Assembly: GCA_965230335.1 (NCBI GenBank)
Contig: CBDDKS010000006.1
Coordinates: 62,001-126,000, forward strand
Source: CBDDKS01 sp965230335
Lineage (GTDB): Bacteria; Pseudomonadota; Gammaproteobacteria; Enterobacterales; Kangiellaceae
DNA: 64,000 bases
Direction: 5' to 3'
The notes below the pieces were generated by a model. It was not told where the DNA came from and searched no databases. It saw only the letters and a list, made by a program, of their open reading frames with translations. Of the stretch, positions 53,867 through 63,500 are shown piece by piece; position 1 is the first letter of the stretch; the number at the start of each line of letters is the position of its first letter. The position numbers and the translations under genes are program-made.

Positions 53867-54793
53867 ATGAATATGTCAGTACACTATCAAGCTAAAAAAG
53901 ATAAAACATCGTTTAACAAGTTACAAAAAAAATTACGTCGTGCTACCGGTCAGGCTATTGCTCAATTTAACATGATTGAAAGCGGTGATAAGATCATGGT
54001 GTGCCTGTCTGGTGGGAAGGACTCCTATACCCTGCTTGATATTTTATATAATTTAAAACGTCATGCCCCCATTCCTTTTGAATTAATTGCTGTTAATCTG
54101 GATCAAAAGCAACCCGGCTTTCCCGAAACCGTTTTACCCAATTATCTGGAAAGTATTCAGGTTCCTTTTCATATTATTGAAGAAGATACCTACAGTATTG
54201 TAAAAGAAAAAGTGCCTGAAGGTAAAACAACCTGTGCACTGTGTTCCCGCTTGCGTAGAGGTATTATTTATCGGTGGGCAAAAGAAAATCATATTACCAA
54301 AATTGCTTTAGGTCACCATCGGGAAGATATTGTTGAAACTTTTTTCCTCAATTTATTTTTTGGCGGTAAACTAAAAGCCATGCCGCCAAAACTGATCAGT
54401 GACAATGGCGAACATATTGTCATACGCCCTTTGGCTTTTTGCCGTGAAAAAGATATTGCAAAATACGCCTTAGCAAAAGATTTTCCTATTATTCCCTGTA
54501 ATTTATGCGGCTCACAAGAAAATTTACAACGAAAAATTATCAAAAAAATGCTGAAAGATTGGGATCATCAATTTCCAGGCCGTGTTGAATCCATATTTAA
54601 TGCATTGGGGAATATCGCTCCTTCCCATATGCTGGATTCTGATCTTTATCATTTTTCCGATTTAACACCAACAACCGAACTTGCATCTGAGCTGAACCTT
54701 GAATTAGATGGCGATCGTTTGTTTGATTCAGAAGAGCTCAATCAACATAAAGTAGAGCAACGCTTATTCGATATTTTAAATGTCACTTCATAA
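53867..54793 (+). CDS. ttcA: tRNA 2-thiocytidine synthetase
   Basis: 308 residues. TtcA thiolates C32 of tRNA with ATP and a [4Fe-4S] cluster. PP-loop SGGKDSYTLLDILYN, cluster cysteines in TTCALCSRLRRG and ATP-site HHREDIVETFFLNLFF. The later CNLCGSQENLQRKIIKKML block is also typical. Cytosolic. A single gene with its own promoter region. Confidence 0.95.
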   Translation: MNMSVHYQAKKDKTSFNKLQKKLRRATGQAIAQFNMIESGDKIMVCLSGGKDSYTLLDILYNLKRHAPIPFELIAVNLDQKQPGFPETVLPNYLESIQVPFHIIEEDTYSIVKEKVPEGKTTCALCSRLRRGIIYRWAKENHITKIALGHHREDIVETFFLNLFFGGKLKAMPPKLISDNGEHIVIRPLAFCREKDIAKYALAKDFPIIPCNLCGSQENLQRKIIKKMLKDWDHQFPGRVESIFNALGNIAPSHMLDSDLYHFSDLTPTTELASELNLELDGDRLFDSEELNQHKVEQRLFDILNVTS

Positions 54794-54897
54794 ATATTAC
54801 TATGAGATAATTTAGTCTGCTTTTAGGATCACTTCATCTTGTATTTCCACATAAAATCTCCAATACTATTATGATGAAATCTTAATGGAGGTTTTTT

Positions 54898-55401
54898 GTG
54901 CCTACCCCTAATTTTTTTTCTCGTCTCAAATATTTATTCAACCCTCCAAACCAACCTGAAGACAGTACAAAATCAACATCTGATGAATCATCAGGCAATA
55001 CACCTTTGTTTGATGAGCTGGGTGTTACTAAGTTAAAAGCTGTTGTGTCTGAAATTTATGATGCACTTCCTTTATTTGAACGCGCTGGCTTTGTGGTTGA
55101 TGAATTACAATTGGAAATTGGTGTCAGTTCTAAATTTATGCCTCGTTTTAAAATCATGTACGAAGTGGATGATAAAACACAGCAAGCGCTCATTGCTGAA
55201 GCTTCTGATAAAAAACTGATTAAGTTTGTTCTTATTTCTCTATTCAAGGCCTGCCATATGCAGCACTTGCTAAAAGATCCCAACTTAAAATTTTATGCCA
55301 TTGAAATTGACCTCACTGATGTGCCCGCTGTTCGAGGTATTTATAAGCGAGTGAGTAATCCTGATAATATAGTGAGTATTACTTCCAAAGATACTGATTA
55401 A
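54898..55401 (+). CDS. Hypothetical protein, 167 residues
   Basis: Starts with GTG, supported by a strong GGAGG six bases upstream. Soluble alpha/beta protein with a polar Ser/Thr-rich N-terminus and a conserved-looking core (YDALPLFERAGFVVDELQLE, then PRFKIMYEVDDKTQQALIAE). No signal peptide or membrane helix. I do not recognise the family. It lies 6 bases before the DnaJ-related gene, so the two are probably functionally linked. Confidence 0.78.
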   Translation: MPTPNFFSRLKYLFNPPNQPEDSTKSTSDESSGNTPLFDELGVTKLKAVVSEIYDALPLFERAGFVVDELQLEIGVSSKFMPRFKIMYEVDDKTQQALIAEASDKKLIKFVLISLFKACHMQHLLKDPNLKFYAIEIDLTDVPAVRGIYKRVSNPDNIVSITSKDTD

Positions 55402-55407
55402 ACTATC

Positions 55408-55965
55408 ATGAATATACTTCAGCAAACATTGCTTCATTTGATTGAAAACACTTCCCAAGGACTGTCTGAATATGAAATATTAAAACACATCGAAAAAGAA
55501 CACCCCCTTTTTTTCGAAGAACTTCCTGATAAAAATGAACTGTATCAAAAACATTTTTTTTTATTCCACCAATTGTATCAATTGAAACAACATCTGAGTT
55601 CAAAAAGCCTTCACCTATCAATTTCACCTTTATCGATTCGTATCACACCTTCCGTTAGTACAGGCAAAGCATTGGATGAACAGGATGCTTTGGCTGAATT
55701 TTATAATGATAAACAGAATCTTTATTTAAGTCAGGATAAAATCGCTGCCATGCAGAAGAAATTTTGGTTACGTTATTTGGCTTTACAGGAAAAAGCCAAC
55801 GCCATACAAACACTGGAGTTAACCGGTATCACCCCATTAACTCTCAATGTCATAAAAAAGGCTTACAAGAAACTGGTTAATCAATATCATCCTGATAAAG
55901 GGGGAGATACTCACAAGTTTCAAAATATTCAAACGGCCTATGAAGAACTGAAACAATTATATTAA
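55408..55965 (+). CDS. DnaJ-related protein with C-terminal J domain
   Basis: 185 residues. Unlike DnaJ, the J domain is at the C-terminus: LNVIKKAYKKLVNQYHPDKG with the HPD that stimulates DnaK, followed by GDTHKFQNIQTAYEELKQL. The N-terminal 120 residues are the DNAJ-related domain (LLHLIENTSQGLSEYEILKH). A co-chaperone for Hsp70, client unknown. Second gene of the two-gene unit with the 167-residue protein. Confidence 0.88.
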   Translation: MNILQQTLLHLIENTSQGLSEYEILKHIEKEHPLFFEELPDKNELYQKHFFLFHQLYQLKQHLSSKSLHLSISPLSIRITPSVSTGKALDEQDALAEFYNDKQNLYLSQDKIAAMQKKFWLRYLALQEKANAIQTLELTGITPLTLNVIKKAYKKLVNQYHPDKGGDTHKFQNIQTAYEELKQLY

Positions 55966-55994
55966 GATCTATTACTGCTCATAGACCAGTGAGT

Positions 55995-56438
55995 TTATAA
56001 AATCACATCCCAGACATCATCGTTTCCAATCCAGTCTTTAAACGCTTCTTTGCCACCTCGCGCAGACCAATCAGAATCAATCGTTAAACGGGAACTAATG
56101 CCCCCTCGCGGATTACAAATCATCACCATTCGTAATCTTTCAGGTTCATAAGTTGTCATTAAATGCTCATAAAAAATATTCACCAGGCGCTCATAGGAGA
56201 CAACAATATTTCTTAATTGATAAACGTAGTGTTTTAATGCTTTTAATTCAATAATTTTATCTTTTGGGAAAAAGGTCAAATAGACTGTTGCAAAGTCAGG
56301 TTGCTCCTGAACACCTAAAAAAGTAAATTCTGGAATCTTTACCTTTATTTCATAAGCCCCCTCAGAAGGGTTGGGTAAAGGTTTTAGCAATGTTGAATCA
56401 ATTGCTTCCCAGGTTTTTATTTTTTTTTCTTGCGACAT
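55995..56438 (-). CDS. QueF-like protein lacking the catalytic cysteine
   Basis: 147 residues from the ATG at 56438 (GAGG ten bases upstream). It follows the fold and motif order of the short (Bacillus-type) 7-cyano-7-deazaguanine reductases: PEFTFLGVQEQPDFATVYLT, then IELKALKHYVYQLRN and NPRGGI. But the nucleophilic Cys of the usual FTxLCPxTxQPDFA is Gly here, the ES(K)SLK Ser is missing and the FHE motif is SYER. It therefore cannot reduce preQ0 by the known thioimide mechanism. It may bind a pteridine or deazapurine or catalyse another step; a non-enzymatic role is possible. Neighbours give no hint. Confidence 0.75.
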   Translation of the reverse strand: MSQEKKIKTWEAIDSTLLKPLPNPSEGAYEIKVKIPEFTFLGVQEQPDFATVYLTFFPKDKIIELKALKHYVYQLRNIVVSYERLVNIFYEHLMTTYEPERLRMVMICNPRGGISSRLTIDSDWSARGGKEAFKDWIGNDDVWDVIL

Positions 56439-56724
56439 GGTAATCATTCCTCATATTGGTTCACTCACCCGTATATCCGGGTTACTGAAGATATACAGAT
56501 ACACATATAGTTGTCATATTGTTTCATCGAAAAACCAGCTTGTTAAAAGCATAACTGGATTTATCACTCATCTGAAGTTAAAAAGCCATTAAGACGCTAT
56601 AATATTCATTTATAAGAAAAAAGCTATCAATACCAATGAACTTCAGCAGTGAATTCAAGTAATTTAACAATAAATAACCTGATAGACTTTACATTGTATC
56701 ATTAAGCTGATTAAATGGCCATCT

Positions 56725-56740
56725 TTATGTCTAGACGTCT
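56725..56740. promoter_or_regulatory. Met-box-like operator at the metH start
   Basis: TTATGTCT-AGACGTCT reads as two tandem 8-bp met boxes. The second is a perfect AGACGTCT and the first matches 5 of 8 (13 of 16 in all), including the GTCTAGAC junction. It ends 5 bases before the metH ATG, so a bound MetJ-type repressor would block both late initiation and the ribosome site. No metJ is in the window. Confidence 0.5.
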
Positions 56741-56745
56741 AAAAA

Positions 56746-59700
56746 ATGAATATTCATCCTTCTGAACTATTAAAACAAACCCTATCAAAGCGTATTCTGG
56801 TACTGGATGGTGCTATGGGCACCATGATTCAACAACATAATCTACAAGAAAGTGATTACCGAGGAGACAGATTTTCTAACTGGCATACAGATGTCAAAGG
56901 TAATAACGATCTACTGTCATTAACTCAACCCAGCATTATTAAAGACATTCATAGGGAATACCTGGCAGCGGGTGCAGATATCATAGAAACCAATACCTTT
57001 AATGCCAATCGCGTTTCCATGGCCGATTATGATATGGAATCACTGGCTTTTGAAATTAATCTTGAATCTGCTCGTTTAGCCCGTTCAGTTGCTGATGAAT
57101 TTACTGACAAACCCCGTTTTGTTGCTGGCGTCATTGGTCCGACAAATCGAACAGCCAGCTTATCACCTGATGTGAATGACCCTGCCTTCCGAAATATTAC
57201 CTTCGATGATTTGGTTCTTTCTTACTCAGAAGCTACAAAAGCGCTGATTGAAGGTGGTAGTGATATCTTAATGATTGAAACCATTTTTGATACACTCAAT
57301 GCAAAAGCCGCCGTATATGCAGTTCTGGAAGTTTTTAGTACTTTGGACTGTGAACTCCCAATTATGATTTCTGGAACTATTACAGATGCTTCAGGCAGAA
57401 CATTAACCGGCCAGACAACCGAAGCTTTTTATCACTCTCTGCGACATGCCAATCCGATTGCTTTTGGTTTAAATTGTGCTTTGGGTGCGGAACAACTCCG
57501 CCAATACATTGAAGAACTTTCCCGTATTTCTGAAACGCATATATCCGCTCATCCCAATGCAGGCTTACCCAATGAATTTGGTGGTTATGACCAATCACCT
57601 GAGGAACTGGCAGAAGCTATGACAGAATGGGCGCAATCCGGTTTTTTAAATATCGTCGGTGGCTGTTGTGGTACCACTTCAGAACATATTAAAGCCATTG
57701 TCGAAGCCGTTGCTGATATAAAACCCCGTCCTCTTCCATCTCGTGAAATTGCCTGTCGATTATCCGGGCTGGAGCCATTAACAATCACAAAAGACAGTTT
57801 ATTTGTGAATATCGGTGAAAGAACCAATGTCACTGGCTCTGCAAAATTTTTACGATTGATCAAATCTGATGATTACATTACGGCTTTAGAAGTTGCCCAA
57901 CAGCAAGTTGAAAATGGCGCACAAATGATCGACATTAACATGGATGAAGGCATGCTGGACTCAGAAGCCGCTATGGTGCGCTTTTTGAATTTAATTGCCA
58001 GTGAACCAGAGATTTCTAAAGTCCCTATTGTGCTGGACTCATCCAAATGGTCTGTGATTGAAGCGGGCCTAAAATGTATACAGGGTAAAGGAGTCGTTAA
58101 TTCTATTTCACTCAAAGAGGGAGAAGAAGAGTTCTTGAGTCAAGCACGCAAGATACGTCAATATGGTGCAGCTGTTATTGTTATGGCTTTCGATGAAACC
58201 GGACAGGCAGATACCCTGCAACGAAAAACAGAAATTTGTCAAAGAGCTTATGATTTATTGGTCAATCAAGTGGGCTTTCCAGCAGAAGATATTATTTTTG
58301 ATCCCAATATTTTTGCTGTAGCAACTGGTATCGAAGAACACAACAATTATGGTGTTGACTTTATAGAAGCCACACGTTTTATCAAAAAACAATTGCCTCA
58401 TGCCATGATTTCAGGGGGTGTTTCGAATTTATCTTTTTCATTCCGAGGTAACAGCCCCGTCAGAGAAGCCATGCATGCTGTTTTTCTATACCACTGCATA
58501 CATGAAGGTATGGATATGGGGATTGTGAATGCTGGTCAACTCGAAGTTTATGATGCCATTGATCCTGAACTAAGAAAAATTTGTGAAGATGTTATTCTGA
58601 ACCGTTCTGCCAATGCAACTGAAGATTTAATCTCTCTTGCTGAAAAGTTTCTAGGTAGTCAAGAGAAAAAAGACGATAGTGAAAAATTAAAATGGCGAGA
58701 GTGGGATGTCAACAAACGACTGGAGCATGCTCTGGTTAAAGGCATTGTTGAATTTATTGATACCGATGTGGAAGAAGCCAGACAAGCCCATGATAGACCA
58801 TTGCATGTGATTGAAGGACCTTTAATGTCTGGTATGAATGTTGTTGGAGATCTTTTCGGTGAAGGTAAAATGTTTTTGCCACAGGTTGTCAAATCTGCTC
58901 GTGTGATGAAAAAAGCCGTTGCTTATTTATTACCCTATATGGAAAAGGATAAAACAGGAAAACAATCTCAGGGTAAAATTGTTTTAGCAACCGTCAAGGG
59001 TGATGTACATGATATAGGTAAAAATATTGTCGGTGTAGTGCTTGAATGTAATGGTTATGAAGTCATCGATCTTGGTGTGATGGTCTCCTGTGAAAAAATA
59101 TTGACCACTGCAAAAGAAGAAAACTGTCATATCATCGGGCTCTCCGGTTTAATCACACCCTCACTGGATGAAATGGTCCATGTTGCCAAAGAGATGGCTC
59201 GTCAATCATTTTCATTACCTTTATTGATTGGTGGTGCGACTACATCACGTATACATACTGCTGTAAAAATTGATCCCAATTACAAACATCCTGTTATACA
59301 TGTTGTCGATGCCTCCCGTGTCGTCAATGTTACCAATCAATTACTCAATCCGGAAAACTCAGACAACTACATCAAAGATATCAAGCTCAGTTATCAAACC
59401 TTAAGAGAAGAACGTGCACAACGTCCTAATAAAACAACCTTGGTTGATTTTAACAAGGCTAAAGACAATCATTTAAAAACGAATTGGGAAGAACGAAACA
59501 TCACAAAACCCTCATTTTTGGGTACAAAAATATTTACCAGTTATCCTTTAGAAAAAATTCTTGAACGATTTGACTGGACACCTTTTTTCAAATCCTGGGA
59601 ATTGGCCGGTCGTTTCCCCAGGATCTTAAAGGATGACGTGGTTGGTGAAACTGCCAGCAAACTGTTTAGTGATGCACAGGATATGCTCAAAAGAATCATA

Positions 59701-60420
59701 GATGAAGAATGGCTAACAGCGAATGCGGTCATTGGTTTCTTCCCTGCAAACAGTGTGAATGATAACGATATTGAAATTTACCGTGATTCATCCAGACAAG
59801 AAACTGTATGGACATTAAACCATATTCGACAACAAATGAATCGCAGTACTGGAAAAGCAAATTTATGTTTATCTGATTACATAGCACCCAAACATTCCGG
59901 GAAAGAGGATTATATTGGTGCTTTTGCTGTAACCGCCGGTATAGGTATCGAAAAATATATTACACGTTTTGAAAAAGACAATGATGACTATAGTGCCATA
60001 TTACTAAAAGCTTTGGCGGATAGATTTGCTGAAGGTTTTGCTGAACATATGCATGAAGAAGTACGAAAAATTTATTGGGGATATGTGAAAGAAGAAAGTC
60101 TATCAAATGACGAACTCATTGCAGAAAAATATAAAGGGATTCGTCCTGCGCCAGGTTATCCAGCCTGCCCTGATCACACAGAAAAAAGAAAACTATGGCA
60201 AATGCTTGAACCTGATCGTATTGGTATGTCACTCACAGAAAGTTGTGCGATGGATCCCGCTGCTTCTGTCTCAGGTTGGTATTTTTCACATCCAGATGCC
60301 CGTTATTTTGGAACAGGAAAAATTGGAAAAGACCAAATAGAAGATTATGCCAAACGCAAAACTATGTCTGTTGAAACGACCGAAAGATGGCTTGCATCTA
60401 TTTTAGGTTATCAAAACTAA
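56746..60420 (+). CDS. metH: Cobalamin-dependent methionine synthase
   Basis: 1224 residues, close to the E. coli 1227; EC 2.1.1.13. Order: homocysteine domain (about 1-330; zinc ligands in GLNCALGAEQL and VGGCCGTT), methyl-tetrahydrofolate domain (about 355-620; VNIGERTNVTGSAKF), B12 cap and cobalamin domain (about 650-890; DVHDIGKNIVGVVL gives the lower axial His), and a C-terminal activation domain (about 900-1224) that binds AdoMet for reactivation. No cobalamin riboswitch is seen in the 300-base upstream gap, but a met-box-like site overlaps the start. A strong terminator follows. Confidence 0.97.
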   Translation: MNIHPSELLKQTLSKRILVLDGAMGTMIQQHNLQESDYRGDRFSNWHTDVKGNNDLLSLTQPSIIKDIHREYLAAGADIIETNTFNANRVSMADYDMESLAFEINLESARLARSVADEFTDKPRFVAGVIGPTNRTASLSPDVNDPAFRNITFDDLVLSYSEATKALIEGGSDILMIETIFDTLNAKAAVYAVLEVFSTLDCELPIMISGTITDASGRTLTGQTTEAFYHSLRHANPIAFGLNCALGAEQLRQYIEELSRISETHISAHPNAGLPNEFGGYDQSPEELAEAMTEWAQSGFLNIVGGCCGTTSEHIKAIVEAVADIKPRPLPSREIACRLSGLEPLTITKDSLFVNIGERTNVTGSAKFLRLIKSDDYITALEVAQQQVENGAQMIDINMDEGMLDSEAAMVRFLNLIASEPEISKVPIVLDSSKWSVIEAGLKCIQGKGVVNSISLKEGEEEFLSQARKIRQYGAAVIVMAFDETGQADTLQRKTEICQRAYDLLVNQVGFPAEDIIFDPNIFAVATGIEEHNNYGVDFIEATRFIKKQLPHAMISGGVSNLSFSFRGNSPVREAMHAVFLYHCIHEGMDMGIVNAGQLEVYDAIDPELRKICEDVILNRSANATEDLISLAEKFLGSQEKKDDSEKLKWREWDVNKRLEHALVKGIVEFIDTDVEEARQAHDRPLHVIEGPLMSGMNVVGDLFGEGKMFLPQVVKSARVMKKAVAYLLPYMEKDKTGKQSQGKIVLATVKGDVHDIGKNIVGVVLECNGYEVIDLGVMVSCEKILTTAKEENCHIIGLSGLITPSLDEMVHVAKEMARQSFSLPLLIGGATTSRIHTAVKIDPNYKHPVIHVVDASRVVNVTNQLLNPENSDNYIKDIKLSYQTLREERAQRPNKTTLVDFNKAKDNHLKTNWEERNITKPSFLGTKIFTSYPLEKILERFDWTPFFKSWELAGRFPRILKDDVVGETASKLFSDAQDMLKRIIDEEWLTANAVIGFFPANSVNDNDIEIYRDSSRQETVWTLNHIRQQMNRSTGKANLCLSDYIAPKHSGKEDYIGAFAVTAGIGIEKYITRFEKDNDDYSAILLKALADRFAEGFAEHMHEEVRKIYWGYVKEESLSNDELIAEKYKGIRPAPGYPACPDHTEKRKLWQMLEPDRIGMSLTESCAMDPAASVSGWYFSHPDARYFGTGKIGKDQIEDYAKRKTMSVETTERWLASILGYQN

Positions 60421-60453
60421 ATTTTTTTACTTTTTCATCCATAAAGCACCAGA

Positions 60454-60497
60454 AAAACATCCTCTTAGTTATTTAAAAATAAATAAGAGGATGTTTT
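60454..60497. terminator. Bidirectional terminator between metH and the TonB receptor
   Basis: AAAACATCCTCTTA (60454-60467) pairs perfectly with TAAGAGGATGTTTT (60484-60497), 14 bp, with the T and A runs at the stem ends. It serves both convergent genes. Confidence 0.85.
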
Positions 60498-60505
60498 ATG
60501 CGTAT

Positions 60506-63500
60506 TTAAAAGTTAACGCTATATCTTAAATCATAGGTTTTTTCACGAGGGTTGGCGTTAAACACGTTAAAATTACCATTTGGAACATTGCCTTCATCTA
60601 AAAGGCCAAATTCAATAGCATCAATATCATTCAATGTAAACTCTCTTCTGATAACTTCTTGTATCACTTTGGTTGGTTTTTCAAATAGTCCATTGATCGA
60701 CAATGATAGTGAACCTGAATCACCTATCCAGTCCAGAAAACGTAATCCTGAACCCAATGTGTAAGACATATTCAAATTAACCGATCTTTGTGCTTTAGTT
60801 GTTCTAATAACCGTATTTCTTAATCTCTGTGCATCTGGAAAAAAATCACCAAAAGGGCTAACTTGAACAACACCAACACCACCTGTTATATAATCACCTC
60901 TGAAAGAAGGTGAAGCACCAGGTGAAAAATCATAAAATACGGTATGAACATCACTAGAAAAACTGGTAAATAATGTTGTTGATAAACCGCTATAGAACCA
61001 GTTCAACCTTAATGTACCTCGATCTTCAGGTATAGCAGATGCAAAAGAACGACCAAAGCCTAATGCACCTTGAACTCTTGAATCAGTAAACCCCAGACTT
61101 CCTTGAACTTGTTGACCAGCAAACAAAAATTCACGTGTGCCAAGACCACTGAGTCTGGATTCTTCAGCACAAAAACTATCTTGTGATGAATCACATTGAT
61201 CCAAAAAAACATTTTCACTGGTCAAGACTCTATTATGATTATAAGCAATCGTAAATCTTCCCACTTTTTCAAAATCAAACGTTTTTGTAATGTTAAAACT
61301 TGCATTTTCCACTTCTCTTGAACCAGCATTAATAAAACGATTATCCAGAACCAAACGATTTGCTTCTAAAGGGCCTATAATCTGAGGGCCTTGGCTTGCA
61401 TCAACAAAGCCAGAAAAAATTTCATCATCTAATACAATATTTCCATTATTATCGACATTACTGATCACCCCACCAATTGCCTGTTGAAACTCAGGATCAT
61501 TTAACAAGTCAAATGTATCTCTTGAAATATCTCCCTGTAGAAAAAGATCCGAAATTCCTGTATTGAATCCTGCTAAACCTCTTTCAGTGACAACATTTTT
61601 GGTCATATTATTTGAATAATTGATACCCACTCTCAACCCATAATCTCTTAAATTAAAGTTAATACCCAAATTATCATTTGTATTCCTTTCAGGAGCAATA
61701 TCGCTTACACCACCTCTAATAATATAATAAGGCTCACTAATTCCTACCCTTGCACCCTCGACAGGAGTAATATTCAGTGCATCAAATCCAGAACGTTCTT
61801 CAATAAAGGTATCTAAACCAACTATCAAAGGTGATGGTAACCTGTCACCAAAACTACGATTCCAGCGAAAATTAAACCAACGGACAGGATTCCAGGATAA
61901 ACCTACTTGGAAAGCTGTATTAGGATCACCACCAAGATCCACTTGCGATTCATTAGCGGCTAAACTTAATAAAACATTTTTATAGACAGGAACAGAAAAC
62001 TCTAAAGAAAATGAATCCGTTCGTCGACTCGTTCGAAAATTTTCAATAATTAAATTTTCACCTAAATTATTGGTAATAAATAAAACGTCATCAGAACCGA
62101 ATATATCTTGTGAACCAGGATCTCTGGATGACCATGTTTCAACTAAATCACTGGAAGTGCTGTAATTAAAATTACTTCTTACTTTACCATGAGGTAAGCT
62201 AAATAAGCTACCATTTAAACTTATATTAAAGTTATTATTCCTTGAGTCTGTAAATGAAAAACGATTGGGTATGCTGAAGTTTTCTGCATAAGCACCTATA
62301 TTTCCTTCTCTTGAAAATCCAGGCAACCACCATAAAAAGTCATTTTCTCTTTCTCCCGGAAAACGAATTCTTGCCAATGGTTGACCAAATCGACTCAGTA
62401 GTGGATTACCCTCTTCATCCGTTGTAAAAGGATTACCGTCTTCATCAAACACACCCGTTGCAGGTAAGCCAACGCCTGGTGGTAAAAATCTGGCATTATT
62501 ACGGGTGTCGCTACCTACTCTTAATTCATTTAAGAAAAGTGCTTCAGAGTCCCGTTTATTGGTACTGCCATTAATATTTAAATTCCAATCATCTAAAAAA
62601 TTATAATTAAGTCCAAAACTTAATGCATCTATACGCACATCCGTAGGTCTTTGGGTTGGTACAAAACCTTCATCAGAAAATTGTAATTGTGCAACATGAA
62701 ACGGAATCCTGCGTTGATAAAAGTCCAGTGTTCCTGAAGTGCCTACAGGTATCTTTCTTAGACTATTATCAAACTCTATTTCTTGCTCTCTTCTGGTATG
62801 TGTATAAGACAAAGATAATCTCATGTTATCTGTTATTTCCTGAGATAAAGAAATGCTTGCAGAAACCTGATTGGTATTGGGCGCCAAAGAAATCCCTCTT
62901 TGTGGTTCAAACGTGTTTGCAACTGTAGGAAATCTTGCTGACATTAAGCGATTAATTTCAATGACATCATCAGCATTGTTAAAATCAAGAGAAGCTGATG
63001 GTAACGGAGCAATTTGATTGCCATTCTCATCTTCTCTCAAATTTTCTTGAAAATCGTATAATGATATATTTTCCATATCCGCCAATTGTTCTGGCATGGC
63101 GACAGCATACACTGGATAATATCCTGTATAATCATTCTGAGCCGCTAAAAAAGCAGGAATAGCCTGTGTATTAGGCAACCCTATTCTTTGTACTCTACCT
63201 ATTCCAAAGGTTCGGTCAGAACCTAGATTATCCACGCCTCTATTTAAAAAGTCTCTTAACTCTCCTGTTGTACTGGATGATGTTACTCCATTCACTGAAT
63301 CATACTCATTAAGCAATCGAGCGATTTCTGTTTCGTCTTCAGAAAGAAATGCTCCTGTTGCAATTTTTCTGTCAATATCATAGTAAAACGCTGGCAATCG
63401 TTCATTTAAAGCTTGATTGTCTGTACGACCATCTCCATCAATGTCTCTCACATAAAAAAGTGGTACAGCCAAGCCTGAAGCACGACTGTCCGCTATCACA

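Noticed and set aside
56448..56745. Cobalamin riboswitch before metH
   Set aside because: I looked for the B12-box core and the usual long leader; neither is visible in the 300 bases, while a met-box-like site is.
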